Shown here in pieces: positions 13,399-26,879 of a stretch of DNA of 64,000 nucleotides (position 1 is the first letter of the stretch; the number at the start of each line of letters is the position of its first letter). The stretch covers positions 124,001-188,000 of the forward strand of contig NW_027469179.1 of the NCBI RefSeq assembly GCF_051020765.1, written 5' to 3'. A program made the translations under genes and the position numbers. The notes under the pieces are model-generated. The model was not told where the DNA came from. It saw only the letters and a list, made by a program, of their open reading frames with translations, and made no database searches. Source of the DNA: Lasioglossum baleicum. Lineage: Eukaryota > Arthropoda > Insecta > Hymenoptera > Halictidae.

Positions 13399-16300
13399 AT
13401 AGACACCCTAATTCACGGTTTGAATAGTAAAGTAGAACGTCAAACCGCCTGAGTGCGTTATCAATTGCTGTAAAGTCAAACGTGTTACCGAATGCCTTAC
13501 CGTCCGAGAAGCAATCCCGCCGTATCGAGGGTATAGCTACGTGATTAGGGATACACACTGGCATTCATTTTTGTGATGGGGACCATTATTTCGTGCATGA
13601 AAAAGAGGATCGAGCGTCATGCAGTTTGATAACGTTACCATTTTCACTGTGATTCGAACGGTTAAGTCAATAGCTTCACCTATCCTGAGATTCCGAACGT
13701 CAAACGCGATATTGCGGGTGTAAATGCGCTGTACTTAATTGGCAATAGATTCCTTGATTCGCGGAGTGAATATTAAAGTAGAGCGACACACTGCGTCAGA
13801 ACGTTACAAGTGCGCAGAACGTCATACGTTTTACCGAATACCATACCTTCCGTGAATCTGACCCGCTGTAGCGAGTGTCCTGCTTAATGTGCACGGAAAC
13901 AAATTAGTAGATATTTTAACGGACTGGCAATACATGTCTGTGTGTAAATATGAATATCGAGGGCCAAAGCGCTCCAATATAGTTACCACCTTTTGTGAGC
14001 GACGAACGGCTAAGTCAATAGGTATACCTATCCTGTGAGTCGGAGAGCCAAACCAGGTATTCTGGGAGAAAGTCCGCTGAATAGTTTTGATAATAGACTC
14101 ATTCATGCAGGGTTTGAGTATTAAAATATAGCGTCAAACCGCTTGGGAATGTTACCAATTGCTATAAAGCCAGACGTTTTTCAGAAAGCCTTACCGTGCG
14201 AGAATCTAACCCTCCGTATTGATAGTATAACATCGTGTTTAGATAAGCACACTAGTATGCATTTTAGCTGGCGGACACCACCTTTTCATATAGGAATAGG
14301 AGGTTCGAGTGTCAAAGCGTTCAAAAAAGTTACAACCGTCTGTGGGAGACTATCGGCTAAATCAATATCTTCACATATCTTGTGATTCCGAAAGTTAAAC
14401 AAGATATTACGTGAGCAGAATGTGCTCTTCAGCATTGGAAAGAGACACCTCAATTCACGGTTTGAATATTAAACCAGACCGTAATGCCGTTGTAGAACAT
14501 TATCCATTCGTGTAGGGTTAAATGTCTTATAACATGCCTTACCCCCTGAAACATTGACCCGCTGTGTCGAGAGTATAACACCGCGTTCAGGGGTACGAAC
14601 GTGTATTCAATTTTGTAACGAGCACCTTAATTTGATGCACGAATTGCAAGAACGATTATCAAAACCGATCGGGAACGTTACCACGTTCTGTGAGAGTCGA
14701 TTGGCCAAGTTAGTAGCTTCAGTTATCCTGTGCTTGCGAGAGTCATACCAGGTATTCCGGGCTTACATCCGCTGAAGAGTATTGGAATTGCACACCCTAA
14801 TTTACGGTGTAAGTAGCAATATGAAGATTCCAACCATCGTAGAACGTTACCTACTTGTATAGGCTCAAACTTCATACAGAATACCTTACCGTCCGAGAAC
14901 ATATCCCACTGCAGAAAGTGTCTTGCTTAGTGTTCATGGAAACAAATTAGAAGTCAATTTATAAAACGGACATTTTAATTGAGTGTATCAATATGAAGAT
15001 GGAGGGTCAAATCGTACAAAAACTTTACCACCTGCTTTGACAATGGCGCGAATAAGGCAGAAGCTTCACCGATCATATGATTGCATGAGTCAGTTGAGCC
15101 ATTCCCTGCGTAAATTCGCTGAACAGTATTGACAGTAGACACCTAAATTCAACGTATGAATATTAATGAAGTGAGTCAATCCGTCGGAGGACAGTACCAA
15201 TTCGTATTAAGCCATTTTTTTTACTGAATACCATATGTTCCGAGGACCTAACGCGCTGTATCGAGATTATAATTACGTGTCCAAGGCGACAGTTTAGTAC
15301 GCATTTTAGAGACGTTCACCTTATCATCACGCACGAATTAGAAGGGCGATGTAAAAATCGATCCACAACGTTACCACCTTCTTCGCGAGGCGAGCTTCTA
15401 GATCAATAGCTACACCTATCCTTTTATTGCGAATGTCAAACAAGGTATTCAGGGAGTCAAACCGGTGTAAACATCTGGCATCAGACATCTTAATTCACTG
15501 TATGAATATTAAGGTATTGCGCCAAACCTATGTAGAACTTTACCTATTAGTGCAGATGCAAACTTTATACAGTATGCCTTACCTACCGCGGAACAATCCT
15601 GCCGTATCGAGAGTATGACTTCGTGCTCGGAGGATCAAATTAGTAAACACTTTAGTGTCGGGGACCTTAATTTCGTTATGAGTGAGAAGCTCGAGCGTCA
15701 AACCGTTCGAGAAAGATACAACATTCATTGAGACTAGAACGGCTATATTAATAGCTTCATACGACCTGTGATTCAGAGAAGAAAAACCATGTATTACGGG
15801 TGTAAATCCGCTGCACAGTATTGGTAATAGGCATCTTAATTTACTGCTCGAATATTAAAGTACAGCGTCCAACGGTTGTAGAACTTTACCTGTTCTCATA
15901 GGTTTATACTGTTTACCGAGAGCCATACCTTCGAAGCTGCCTAACCCGCTGTAGCGAGTGTTTTGCTTATAGATCACGGAAACGATTTGGCAGATATTCT
16001 AACAGACGGATACCACATTTTCCTGCATAAAGCTCAATCTGGCAACTCAATCCGTTGGAGATCGTTACAACCTTATTTGAGAGTCGGACGGCTAAGTTAA
16101 CAGCTTAACCTGTTCTTCGCTTCCGCGATTCAAACCAGATAATCCGAGAGCAAAGCAGCTTACAGTATTGGCATTACACACCACAGTTCGCGTTATAAAT
16201 ATTAAACAATAGAGTCAAACCGCAATAGAACGTTACATATTGCTATAGAGACAAACTTTTTGCCGAAGACCTTCCTTGCCGAGAAGATAACCAGCAGTAT

Positions 16301-16559
16301 CGAGAGGATAACTTCGATTTTAAAGAAACACATTAGAATACGTTTCAGTGATGGCACCTAAAATTAATATATGAATTAAAATATCGATGGCACAACCCTT
16401 CGAGATCTTTACCACACTCCATAAACAGCCGAATGGCTAGGTCAGTAGTTTCAACTCTCCTGTGATTCCGAGAGTCATATCAGTAAATATGTGAGCAAAT
16501 CCGCTGAACAGTATTGGCAATGTACACCATAAGTCAGGGATAGAATATTTAAACAGAGC

Positions 16560-16840
16560 TTCACACCTTCCTATCTTACCTTCCTAGAACCTAACCCGCT
16601 GTATCGAGTATCATGCTCAGTGTCCAGGGAAACCAATTAGTAGACTTTTTAGCAGGCGCACAGGATTGTTTCATGAATGAATAGCAAAAATCGAGAGTCA
16701 AACAGTTGCAGAACTATTCTACCTTCCTTGAAAGCCCCACGTCTGAGTCTATAGCTTCTCCAATCCTGTGATTGCGAGATACAAATCAGGAAATGCGGGA
16801 GTAAATCCGCTGAATAGTATTGGCTATAGAATTGTCAATA
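16560..16840 (+). repeat. Monomer with two internal deletions (~40 and ~20 bp)
   Basis: CACACCTTCCTATCTTACC (about 16,563-16,581) skips much of the A core. TGGCTATAGAATTGTCAATA (about 16,821-16,840) skips the CACCTTAATTCACGGTTTG block. Anchor steps are 306 and 327 bp. The B half between them belongs to the subtype also found near 48,711 and 62,750. Confidence 0.72.
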
Positions 16841-17671
16841 TACAGAGTCAAGCTGTTGCAGAAGGTTACGTATTGGTAGAAAGTCAAACTTAATAACGCG
16901 GGCCATACTTTCCGCGAACCTAACCCGCTGTATCGAGGGTATAACTACGTGTGCAGAGATACAAATTAGTATATATGTCAGTAACGGGCACCTTAATATC
17001 ATGCATGAATAAGAAGATGGAGGGTGAAAGATGTCGAGAATGTTACCACCTTCTGTGAGAGAGAAACGGCTAACTCAATAACTTCACCTATCCTGTGATC
17101 CCATGAGTAAACCAGGAATTCCAGGAGTGAATCCGATGAACAGTATTGCCAGTAGACATCGTAATTCACGGGATGAATGTTAAAGTACAGTGTCGAAGCT
17201 TTGTAGAACCTTAGATATTTGTATGAAGACATGCTCTTTATCGGAGGCCTCAATTTCCGATACGCTAACCCGTTGTATATAGGGTATTGCTTCGCGTTCC
17301 GAGAAACACATTGGTCTACATGCTAGCGATGAACGTAATAATTTCATGCATGGCGTAGGTGACCGAGTGCCAAACTGATGTAGATCGTTCCTACTTTCTT
17401 TGAGAGTCGCACAGATACACGAATAGCTTCACCTATCCTGCGATTCCAAGAGAGAGCCCAGGAATTCTGCGGCATATCCGGCAGTACATTATTGGAATTA
17501 GACACACTATTTCACAATATAAATGTTAAAGAACAGAGATAAACCATTGTAGGACGCTACATATAGCTATACATTCAAACATATTACTGAAAGCCATACC
17601 TTGCGAGAACCTATCCGGCTGTATCGTGAGTATAACATCTTGTTCAAGGAAGCAAACTAGCATATATTTAA

Positions 17672-17872
17672 GTGGCGGCACCCATACCTTAATGTGTGAT
17701 ATCGACGATCGAGGGTTAAACCGTTCGAGAACGTTACCACTTACTTTGAGAATCGAAAGGCAATGCCATTAGCGACGTGCACGGTAATGACATATTTGAA
17801 TTCGACTATCCAGCGTCTAACTGTATGAGAACGTTTCGACCTCCTTTGTTAATCAAACGGCTGAGGCAACAG
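17672..17872 (+). repeat. ~100-bp tandem duplication of the B core region
   Basis: Copy 1 (17,672-17,771) and copy 2 (17,772-17,872) each run from the GTGACGGGCACC-like block through the B core to the CTAAGTCAATAG-like block. They are strongly diverged from each other, so the duplication is old or was formed from different units. The anchor step is 446 bp, a gain of 101 bp. Confidence 0.78.
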
Positions 17873-19869
17873 CTTCACCAATCACGGGATTCGGGGACTC
17901 ATACCAGTCATTCCAGGACTAATCCGCTCAAGAGTATTGGCAATAGACAGCTCACTTCACGGTATGAATATTAAAGCAGAGCATGAAACCGTTGTAGAGC
18001 TTTTCGTACGCGCATAGAGTCAAACCTCTTTCCGAAGAGCTTACCATCCTTGACACCAACCCTGTATCGAGAGTATTACTTCGTGTTCAGGGAAGCAAAT
18101 TATTATACTTTTTAGTGTCGGGCACCTTAATTTCATGTATGAAATAGAGGATCGAGTGTCAAACTTTTAGAGAACGATACCACCATCTTTGAGAGTAGAA
18201 TGACTAAGTCCATAGGTTCACGTACCATGTGATACCGTCAATCAAACTGTGCATGCCGGGAGTAAATCGGCTGCAGAGTATTGGCATTAGACACCATATA
18301 TCACGGTATATATATTAAAGCACAGAGCCAAGAAGTTTGAGAACTTTACCAATTGGAATAAAGTCAAGCGTTTTACTGCAACCCTTACCCTCTGAAGCCT
18401 ATCGCATTATATCGAGAGTATAACTTGGAGTTCAGAGGAAGAAATTCGTAGACATTTTAGTGACGGGCGCCTTATCCTCTTGCATGAATAAGAAAATGGG
18501 TGTAACAAACCGTTAGAAAACTTTGCCACTTTATTTCAGAGACTAACGGCTTGGTCAGTAACTTCACGTATCCTGATATTCCGGATAGTCAAATCAGGTA
18601 TTCCGGAAATCAATCCGCTGTACACTATGGCAATGGACACCTTAATTCAAGGTTTGAATTTTAAAGTATAGAGTGAAATTGTTTGTGGACGTTATCAGTT
18701 GGCATAATCTCATACGTTTTACCAATTACCATACCTAGCGAGAACCAAACGAGCTGAAGTGAGTGGGTTGCATAGTGTAACCAGAAACAAACAAGTATAC
18801 ATTGTAGTGACGTGCACCATAATTTCAGGTATGGGTGAGCATATCGGGAGACAAGACGTTCCAGGACGTTACCACATTCTTCGAGAATGGCACACCTAAG
18901 ACAATAGCTTCACCTATACTTGGGATTCGGAGAATCACACCAGGCATATTAGGAGTAAATCCGTTGTATACTACTGGCAATGGACACCATAATTCGCGTT
19001 TTGAATATTAAAGAAGATCGAAAAGCCGTTGTAGAACATTAACTATTTGTGTAGGGTTCCACTTCTTACAGAATGCCTCACCATCCGAAAGACTGACCAG
19101 CTGAATCGAGAGTATAACACCCTGTGCAAAGGAAGAAATTAGTAATCATTTTGGTGACGGGCTACGTAATTTCAGTGTGAATAAGAAGATCGCGGATCAA
19201 GCAGCTGTTGAATAAGGCCACCTTCTGTGAGAGACGAAAGGCTAAGTGAATACCTTCACCTATCCAGAGATTCCTTGCGTCAAATTATGTCTTTCGAGAG
19301 TAAATCCGCTGAAGAGTACTGGCAATGGGTACCTTTATTCACTGTACGAATATTAAAGAAAAGCGTCGAACAGTTGCAAGACACTACCTATTCCAATAGA
19401 GTTAAAACTTTTTACCGGAGGGCATACCTTCCGAGAAAACCCACCATCTGTAGGGGGTGCTCCGCTTCGTGTTCATGGAAACATATAAGTAGACATTTTA
19501 TAGACGGGCACCATAATTTCATGTATGAATTAGAAGATCTAGTGTCAAACCCTTCGAAAAGGTTACCACCATCTGTGAGTGATGTATGGCTAAGTCAATA
19601 GCTTCGGCAATCCTGCGATTCGGAGCGTCAACCCAGATATTCCTGGAGTATATCCGCTGAACAGTATTCCCAATAGACACCATAAATCACAGTTTGAATA
19701 TTAATGCAGACCGCCAAACCGTTTCAGAGAAATGCCAATTTGTATAAAGGAAAGCACATTACTGATGGCCTTACATATGGTGAAGTTATCCCGCCGTATC
19801 GAGAGTATGACTTCGTATTCAGAGGAAGAAATTAGGTTTCATTTCAGTGGCGGGCACATTAACTTCATG

Positions 19870-19920
19870 GATGAATTTGAATATCGATGATCAAACCGTC
19901 GGAGAATATTACCAATTCGT
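19870..19920 (+). repeat. B/A hybrid core with gain of one half-unit
   Basis: Half B (ATGAATTTGAATATCGATG) runs through the shared core TCAAACCGTCGGAGAATATT into the half-A tail (ACCAATTCGTATACAG), then into another half B. The anchor step from 19621 to 20142 is 521 bp, which is one unit plus about 175 bp. Confidence 0.75.
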
Positions 19921-20142
19921 ATACAGTCATTCCTTTTTTGAATACCTTACCATTCGAGGTGCTATCCTGCTGCAGCGAGTGTCCTGCTTAATGTGAACAG
20001 AAACAAATTAGAGGAAATTTCAGGGACTGACACCACGTGTTTGTGTATAGATATCAACATCGAGCGTTAAATCGTTCGAGAACGTTACCACCGTCTTCGT
20101 GATTCCTAAGGATAAGTCAATAGCTTCAACTATCCTGTGGTC

Positions 20143-20487
20143 CCGAGAGTCAATCCAGGTATTCCGGGATTAAATCCGCTGAACAGTATTGGCAATAGAC
20201 ACCTTAGTTCTCAGTTTGAATATTGAAGTAGAGTGTCAAATCGTTTGAGATCGTTACTAATTGGCACAAAGTCAATCGTTTTACTGAAAACCTTACACTC
20301 CGGAAGCCTAACCCACTGTATCGAAATTATAATTTCGCATTCAGAGAAACATATTATTATACATGATTTCGCGCACCTTAATTTCATGTATGGCTTATAA
20401 GATCGATTGTTGAACCGTTCGCGTACGTTACCATCTTCATTGAGAGTCGAACTGTTAAGTCAATAGCTTCACCTATCCTGTAATTTC
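20143..20487 (+). repeat. Representative monomer showing the A-B dimer
   Basis: A fairly complete copy used to describe the unit. Half A: CACCTTAG at 20,200 and the core GTCAAATCGTTTGAG from 20,235. Half B: CACCTTAA at 20,374 and the core GTTGAACCGTTCGCG from 20,409. Both homologous landmarks are 174 bp apart, and the remaining distance around the unit is about 172 bp. This shows that the 346-bp period is an ancient duplication of a roughly 173-bp subunit that has since diverged outside the shared blocks. Choice of the start point is arbitrary (base after the anchor). Confidence 0.85.
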
Positions 20488-20579
20488 GAGAGTTATGCCT
20501 GGTATTCCGGTAATAAGTCCGCTGTAAGCTATTGGCAATAGACATCTCAATACACGGTTTGAATATTAAAGCAGGCCGA

Positions 20580-20642
20580 CAAGCCGTTGTAGAACATTAC
20601 CTACTCGTTCAACACCAATAACTATCGATCAGCAACGGTTTG
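20580..20642. other. Orientation junction 3 (+ to -), near-palindromic
   Basis: A + half-A copy (CAAGCCGTTGTAGAACATTA, from 20,580) turns into a - half-A copy (ACCAATAACTATC, then AGCAACGGTTTG, to 20,642). The arms CAAGCCGTTG (20,580-20,589) and CAACGGTTTG (20,633-20,642) are inverted relative to each other with only one mismatch and are centred on about 20,611. The two sides therefore meet at the same phase of the same half, and this is the only one of the six switches that forms a real dyad. Confidence 0.82.
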
Positions 20643-20854
20643 ACTCTGCACTGCAGTATATATACCGAGAAATTGGGTGTTTATTGCCAACACGGTACAG
20701 CGCATTTTCCTCCGGAATACCTGCTTTGACTCGCGGAATCTCGGGGTAGGTGAAGATATAATCGTACCCATCCGCCTGTCACAGAAGGTGGTAACGTTCT
20801 CAATAGTTTGACGCTCAATCTTCTAATTCATTCCTGAAATTAAGGTCCTCGTCA

Positions 20855-20890
20855 CTAAAATGTATAGTAATTCATTTGACTCTTGGCATC
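20855..20890 (-). repeat. Deletion breakpoint (~196 bp lost), close to junction 3
   Basis: ACTAAAATGTATAGTAATTC runs directly into ATTTGACTCTTGGCATCACA. The anchor step is 150 bp. It lies about 260 bp inside block 4 from the palindromic switch, so the first unit after that switch is incomplete. Confidence 0.75.
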
Positions 20891-21587
20891 ACAGGATGGG
20901 TCAAGCTGTTGACTTAACTGTGCGACTCCTACAATTGGTGGGAACGTTCTCGAACGGTTTGACACTACATCCTCTTATTGACACATGATATTAAGGTCGC
21001 AGTCTGCGAAAATGTCTACTTATTCGTTCCTGTGAACACAAAGCAAGACAATCGCTACGGCTGCTTGTGTTCTCGGAATGAAAGGTATAGGTTATGAAGA
21101 ATGACTTTATCCCAATTCGTAATGCTCTCCGTCGGTTTGACTCTCAACCTTAATATTTATGCAGTGAATTGCGTTGTCCATTGGCAATATTGTTCAGCGC
21201 ACCTGCGCCTAGAATATGTTGTCTGACTCTCGCAATTACAGGAGAGGATAAGCTATCGACCTAGATGTGGGTTTTTCAAGGAAGGTGGAATAGTTTTCCA
21301 AAGGTTTGACTCTCGATTCTCCTATTCATACATACAACTGTCCTATGCGTCGGCTAAAAAGCCTACTAATTGGTTTCCGTGGACACTAAGCATGATAGTC
21401 GATACTGCGGGTTAGGTTCAAGGAAGGTAAGGTATTCGGTATATAGTCTGACTTTACAAAAATTCGTTATGTTCTCCAACGTGTTGACTCTCTATTTTAA
21501 TATTCAGATTGTGAACGAAGGTGTCTATTTCCAAAACCGTTCAGCGCATTCACTCCCGTAATATCGGGATTGCCTCTTGGAATCACA

Positions 21588-21619
21588 GGATAGGAGAAGC
21601 TATAGGATAGGAGAAGCTA
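21588..21619 (-). repeat. Exact 15-bp direct repeat
   Basis: GGATAGGAGAAGCTA occurs at 21,588-21,602 and again at 21,605-21,619. The copies are identical, unlike most of the window, which suggests a recent slippage or short duplication. Confidence 0.85.
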
Positions 21620-21952
21620 GACCTAGCCTTCGACACTCAAAGAGGGTGGTAACGTTCTCGATCGGTTTGAACATCGATATTCCAATTCATACATGAATTT
21701 AATGTGCCGGCACTAAAATATTTACTAATGTGTTTCTCTCATCACGATGTAGTACTCCCGATGATGGGGGTTATCTTCTCGGGCGGTAGTGCTTTCCGTA
21801 AAACGTTTGACATTGCAGGAGTTGATAATGTTCTCAAACGTCTTGACGATCTAATTTAACATTAAAGCCGAGGACTACAGTGTCTATTCCCGACAGGGTT
21901 CAGCGGATTTACTCCCGGAACACATGGTATGACTGTCGCAATCGAATGATGG

Positions 21953-22126
21953 GTGATGCTATAGACCTAGCTGTTCGACACTCAAAGAGTTTGGCAACCT
22001 TCTGGAACGATTTGACCCTCGATCCAATAATTCATACATGTGAAGCATTTGACTTCGCCGTCCGACACTCAAAGAAGGTGATAACGTTCCCGTACGGTCT
22101 TACCCTACATCTTCTAATTTATACAT
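21953..22126 (-). repeat. 87-bp tandem duplication within half B
   Basis: Copy 1 (21,953-22,039) and copy 2 (22,040-22,126) both run from GTGAWGC through the B core to TTCATACAT or TTTATACAT. The anchor step is 432 bp, a gain of 86 bp. The copies differ at many positions. Confidence 0.8.
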
Positions 22127-23871
22127 CAATACAAGGTGCCCGTCACTGTAATGAATACTAATTTGCTTCACTGAACTCGAAGTTATACTCTCGATAGAGC
22201 ATGTGAGCTTCTCGGATGTAAGGCCTTGCGTGAGATGTTAGACTCTGTATCAATAGGTAAAGATCTACAATGCTATGATTGTGTACTTTAACATTAATAC
22301 AGCGAAATAGGGTGCCTGATGCCCACACTGAGCCGCACATTTACTCGCGGTATAACTGATTTGCCTCTCGGAAACATTGGAAAGGTGAAGTTATTGAACT
22401 AGCCTTTCGAATCTCAAAGGAGATGGTAACTTTACCGATCGGTTTGACACTCGATATTCTATTTCATATATGAAATGAAATTGCGCGTGACTAAATTGTA
22501 TACTAGTTCGTACCGCTGAGGACGTTGTTATATTCTAAATACAGCGGGTTAGGATTTCGGTGGGTGAGGTTGTCAGTAAGACGTTTGAGCTTATGCCAAT
22601 TGGTAACATTCTCAAAACTATTGACCTCTACTTTAAATTGAAACCGTGAATGATCGTGCCTACTGCCAGTACTGTACAGTGCATTTAATCCCGTAATACC
22701 TGATTTGGCTTTCGACTCATTGTATAGATTAAGATATTGTCTCAGCCGTTCGATTCCCAAACAAGGTGGTAACGATCACGAATGGATAGACAATAGATCT
22801 TCTAATTCATATATGTAATCAAGGAGCCGGATACTAACATGTATACTAATTAGTATCTCTGACGATGAGTTTATACTGTCGAGACAGCCGATTAGTATCA
22901 CGGAGGGTAAGGTCTTCGGTAAAACGTTTGACTTTATAGCAACTGGTATCGTTCACCAAGGGTCTCACGCTCTACTTTGATATTCAAACCATGAATTAAG
23001 GTGTCAATTTCCAATACTCCTCAGCGGATATACTCTCGGATTACCTGGCTTTACTCTGGAAATTACAGGATAGGGGGAGATATTGACTTATCCGTTTGAC
23101 ACTCAAATATGGTAGCAACGTTCTCGAGCGGATTGGCCCTCAACCTTCTAATTCATACATGAAGTTAAAGTGCCCGACACTTAAATGAATACTGATTTTT
23201 TTCCCTGATCACGAAGTTGTACTCTACACACATCGGGTTACGTTCTCCGAAGTATCCGGTAAAAAGTTTGGCATATACATGTATGTACCGTTCTACGATG
23301 GTTCGAATATCTGTATTACAATTTAAACCGTAAATAAAGGTGCCAATACTGTACTGTGGATTTACTACAGGTATGCTAAGTTTTACTCTCGGAATCGCAG
23401 GATAGGTGAAGCTCTTGACCAAGCCACTCGTCTCAGCAGAAGGTGGTATCGTTCACCAACGGTTTGACCATCGAGCTTCTGATGTATATATGAAATTATT
23501 GTCGCCGTCAGAAGAATGTACTCTATTTCGCTCCCATGAACTATTTACTATACCCTCGATACAGCGGGTTATTTTTTCAGATGGTATGGTCTTCGGTAAA
23601 GCGATTGAATTTCTAGCAATTGGTAACGTTCTCGAACTGTTTGACGCTCTATTTTAATATGAAAACCGTGAATTAGGGTCTCCATTACCAATAATGTTCA
23701 GCGGATTTACTCCGGGAATACCTCGTTTCACTCTTAGAATCGCAGGAAGGGTCAAGCTATAAACTTAGGCATTCGTCTCTCACAGAAGGTGGCAACGTTC
23801 TCGAGCGGTTCGGCCGCCGATTTTCTCATTCATGCATGAAATTTAGTGGCTCGTCACTAAAATGGATACTA

Positions 23872-23884
23872 TTTTTTTTTTTTT
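23872..23884. repeat. T13 homopolymer
   Basis: Thirteen consecutive T in half B at a position where other units read ATTTGTTTC or ATTTCTTTC. The unit is about 5 bp longer. Confidence 0.9.
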
Positions 23885-26879
23885 CAGTCAACACCAACTT
23901 ACATTCTCGATGCAGCAAGTGAGGTTCGCGGAAGGTAAGCCCATCGGTAAGGTGTTTCACTTTATACCAATTGGCAATGCTCTCAAACGGTTTGCCGCTC
24001 TACTTTACCATCCAACCCGTGACTTAGTGTGTCTATTTGCAATACAGTTGAGTGGACTTACTCCCGGAATACCTAGTTTGACTCTCGGAATCTCGAGGCA
24101 GGCAAAGATATTCACTTAGCCGTTGGTCCCTCACAGAAGGTGGCGTCGTTCCCGAGCGGTTTGACGCTCGATCTTCTAATTTATACTGAAGTTTAGGTGC
24201 CCATCATTAAAATGTCTACTAATTTGCTTCTCTGAACACGAAGTTATACTCTCGATAGTGCGGGTGAGGTTCGCTGGATGCAAGGCTTTCGGTAAAACGT
24301 ATGACTTTTTAACTACTGGTAACGGTCTCAAATGGTTTGACGGTTTACCGTATTATTCAAACCGTGGAATGGGCTGTCGATTGCCAATACTGCTCACCGA
24401 ATTTACTACCGGAATAACTTGCGTGGCTTTCGGAATCACAGTAAACGTGAAAATATTGACATAGCTATTCGACTCGCAAAGAATGTGGGATCGCTGATGA
24501 ACGGGTTTACTCTCGATTTTCTTCTTCATATCCGAAATTACGGAGCATTTCACGAAAATGAAAAGTAATGTGTTTCTCTGAGAACAACGTTATACTTTCG
24601 AAACGGCGTGTTTGCTTCGATGTAGGTAAGGCTTCCTGTATAAAGTTCGACTCTTAGCCAATGGGTAATCTTCTACATAGGTTTGGCGCTCTACCTTAAT
24701 ATTCATATCGAGAATTATGAAGTCCGATGCCAGTAGTATACAGCGGATTGACACCAGGAATACCTTGTCTGACCTTCGGAATGACAGCATAGGTGCAGCT
24801 GTTGGTCTGGAGATTCTGCTCCCGAATAATGTGGTAACGTTATGAAACGATTTTACGGTCGCTCTTCCAATTCGTCCATGAAATTAAGGTGTACGTCACT
24901 AAAATGCGTACTAATTTCTTTCCTTGGACACGTAACTATTATCTCGATACAGCGAGATATGTTATCGGAAGGTAAGGCCATCTTTAAAAAGAGTGACTAT
25001 ATATCAATAGACAATGGTCTCCGACAAAATGAAACTCTTCCTTAAAGTTCATTTCGTGAATTATGGTGTCAATTGTCTGTAGTGTACACCGTATTGACTA
25101 CCGGAATACCTGCTTTGATTAACGGGGTAGCAGGATAGGTGAAGCTATTGACTTAGACTTTCGTCTATAATAGTAGGTGTCAAATTTCTCGAAAGATTTG
25201 ACCCTTGATCTTCTGATTCATAATGAAATAAAGGCCCATGTGACTAACATGATTAGGAGTTTGATCCTCTGAACGCGAAGTTATACTCTCGAAACTGTGG
25301 GTTAGCTTCACCGAAGGTAAGGCCATCGGTAAAGTGTTTGACATTATACCAATTGGAAACGCCATAAAATGGTTTGACGCTCTACTTTAGTATTGAAATC
25401 GTGAGTTAAGGTGTCAATTGCCAACACTCATCAGCGGATTTACTCCAGCTATACCTGGATTGTTTCACCGAATCACGGAATAGGTGAAGCTACTGACCAA
25501 GCTGTGCGACTCTCGAAGAATTTGATAACTTTATCGAACGGTTTGGCATTCGACCTTCTAATTCATACACGAAAAAGATGTTGACCGTCTGCTAAAATGT
25601 CTCCCAATTTGCTTCCGTGAGTACTAAGCATGACATTCGCTACAGCGGTTTCGGTTCAAGGATGGAAAGGTGTCTAGTAAGGAATAGGAAGTAACATTAA
25701 ATGGTAACATTCTCCAGCGGTTTGACGCTGTACATTAATATTCATATAGTGAGTTGAGGTGTTTATTGTCATTCCCCATCAGCGAGATTACTCCTGGAAT
25801 ACCTGGTTTGCCTATCGGAAGCACAGGACAGCTGCAGCTAATGTCAAAGCTGTGCGACTTTCGAAGAATGTGATAACCTTATCGAACGGTTTGACACTCG
25901 ATATAGTTATTCATTCATGATGATCAGGGGCCCGCCACTAAAATGTATACTATTTCGTACCTCTGAGCACGGTTGTATTCTGCCGATGCAGCGGGTAAGT
26001 TTTTCGGATGGTAAGGCAATCTGTAAGAAGTTTGACCCAACACATAAAGGGAATGTTCTACAACGGCTTGACGCTCGACTCTACTATTCAAGCCGTTAAT
26101 TAAAGTGTCTAATGCCAATACTGTACACCAAAATTTCTCCAGAAATACCTCAATTGACGGTCGGAATCATAGGATAGTTGCAGCTATTGACTTAGTCTCA
26201 TGATACACAAAGATGGTGGTAAAGTTCTGGAACGGTTTTGACCCTTGATATTCTATTTCATACATGAAATTAAGGCGATCGTCTGTAAAATGCATACTTT
26301 ACTGCTTCTCTGAGCACGACGTTATTCTCTCGATACAGCGGGATAGCTTTTCGGAAGATTAGGTATTTCGTACAAATTTCGACTCTATACCAGTAGGTAG
26401 CGTTCTACAACGGTTTGACTCTGCACTTTAGAATTTAAACTGTGAATTAAGGTGTCCATTGCCAATACTATACTGCAGATAGACTCGCGGAATTCTCGGA
26501 CTGTCTCTCGGAATAGCAGGGTCAGTGAAGCTATTGACTAAGCAGAACGACTCTAAAAAAAGATGCAAACGTTGTCGAGGAGTTTGAATCCCGATTTTGT
26601 TATTCATGCATGAAACTGAGGTGTCTGTCTTCTGAAATTTCTACTCATTTGCTTCAGCGAACACAAAGCTAGGCACTCGCTACAGCGAGTTAAGTTCTCG
26701 GAGGGTCAGGTGTTGGGTAAAAAGTATTTCTTTATTTTAGGTGATAATGTTCACCGGCGGTTTGACACTGTGCCTTCATATTTATACCGTGAATTATGGT
26801 GTGTGTGGTCTATACTCTTCAGAGGATGTACTCGCGGAATACCAGGTTTGACTCTTGCATGGACAGGATAGGTGAAGCT

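Larger units (their letters stand above)
13388..20611 (+). repeat. Satellite block 3, + orientation (~21 units)
   Basis: Anchors lie at 13693, 14041, 14388, 14735, 15083, 15430, 15774, 16123, 16468, 16774, 17101, 17446, 17892, 18235, 18581, 18928, 19273, 19621, 20142 and 20487. This is the most rearranged of the + blocks: steps of 306 and 327 bp (losses near 16,570 and 16,831), 446 bp (a 101-bp tandem duplication at 17,672-17,872) and 521 bp (an extra half-unit ending at 20142). It is rich in the B subtype with GTGTCCTGCTTA (near 13,880 and 19,985). No gene was seen. Confidence 0.93.

Noticed and set aside
23872..23884. T-run as a poly-A tail of a retrotransposon or as a terminator
   Set aside because: It sits inside an ordinary satellite unit with normal sequence on both sides, so no inserted element and no transcript end can be supported.
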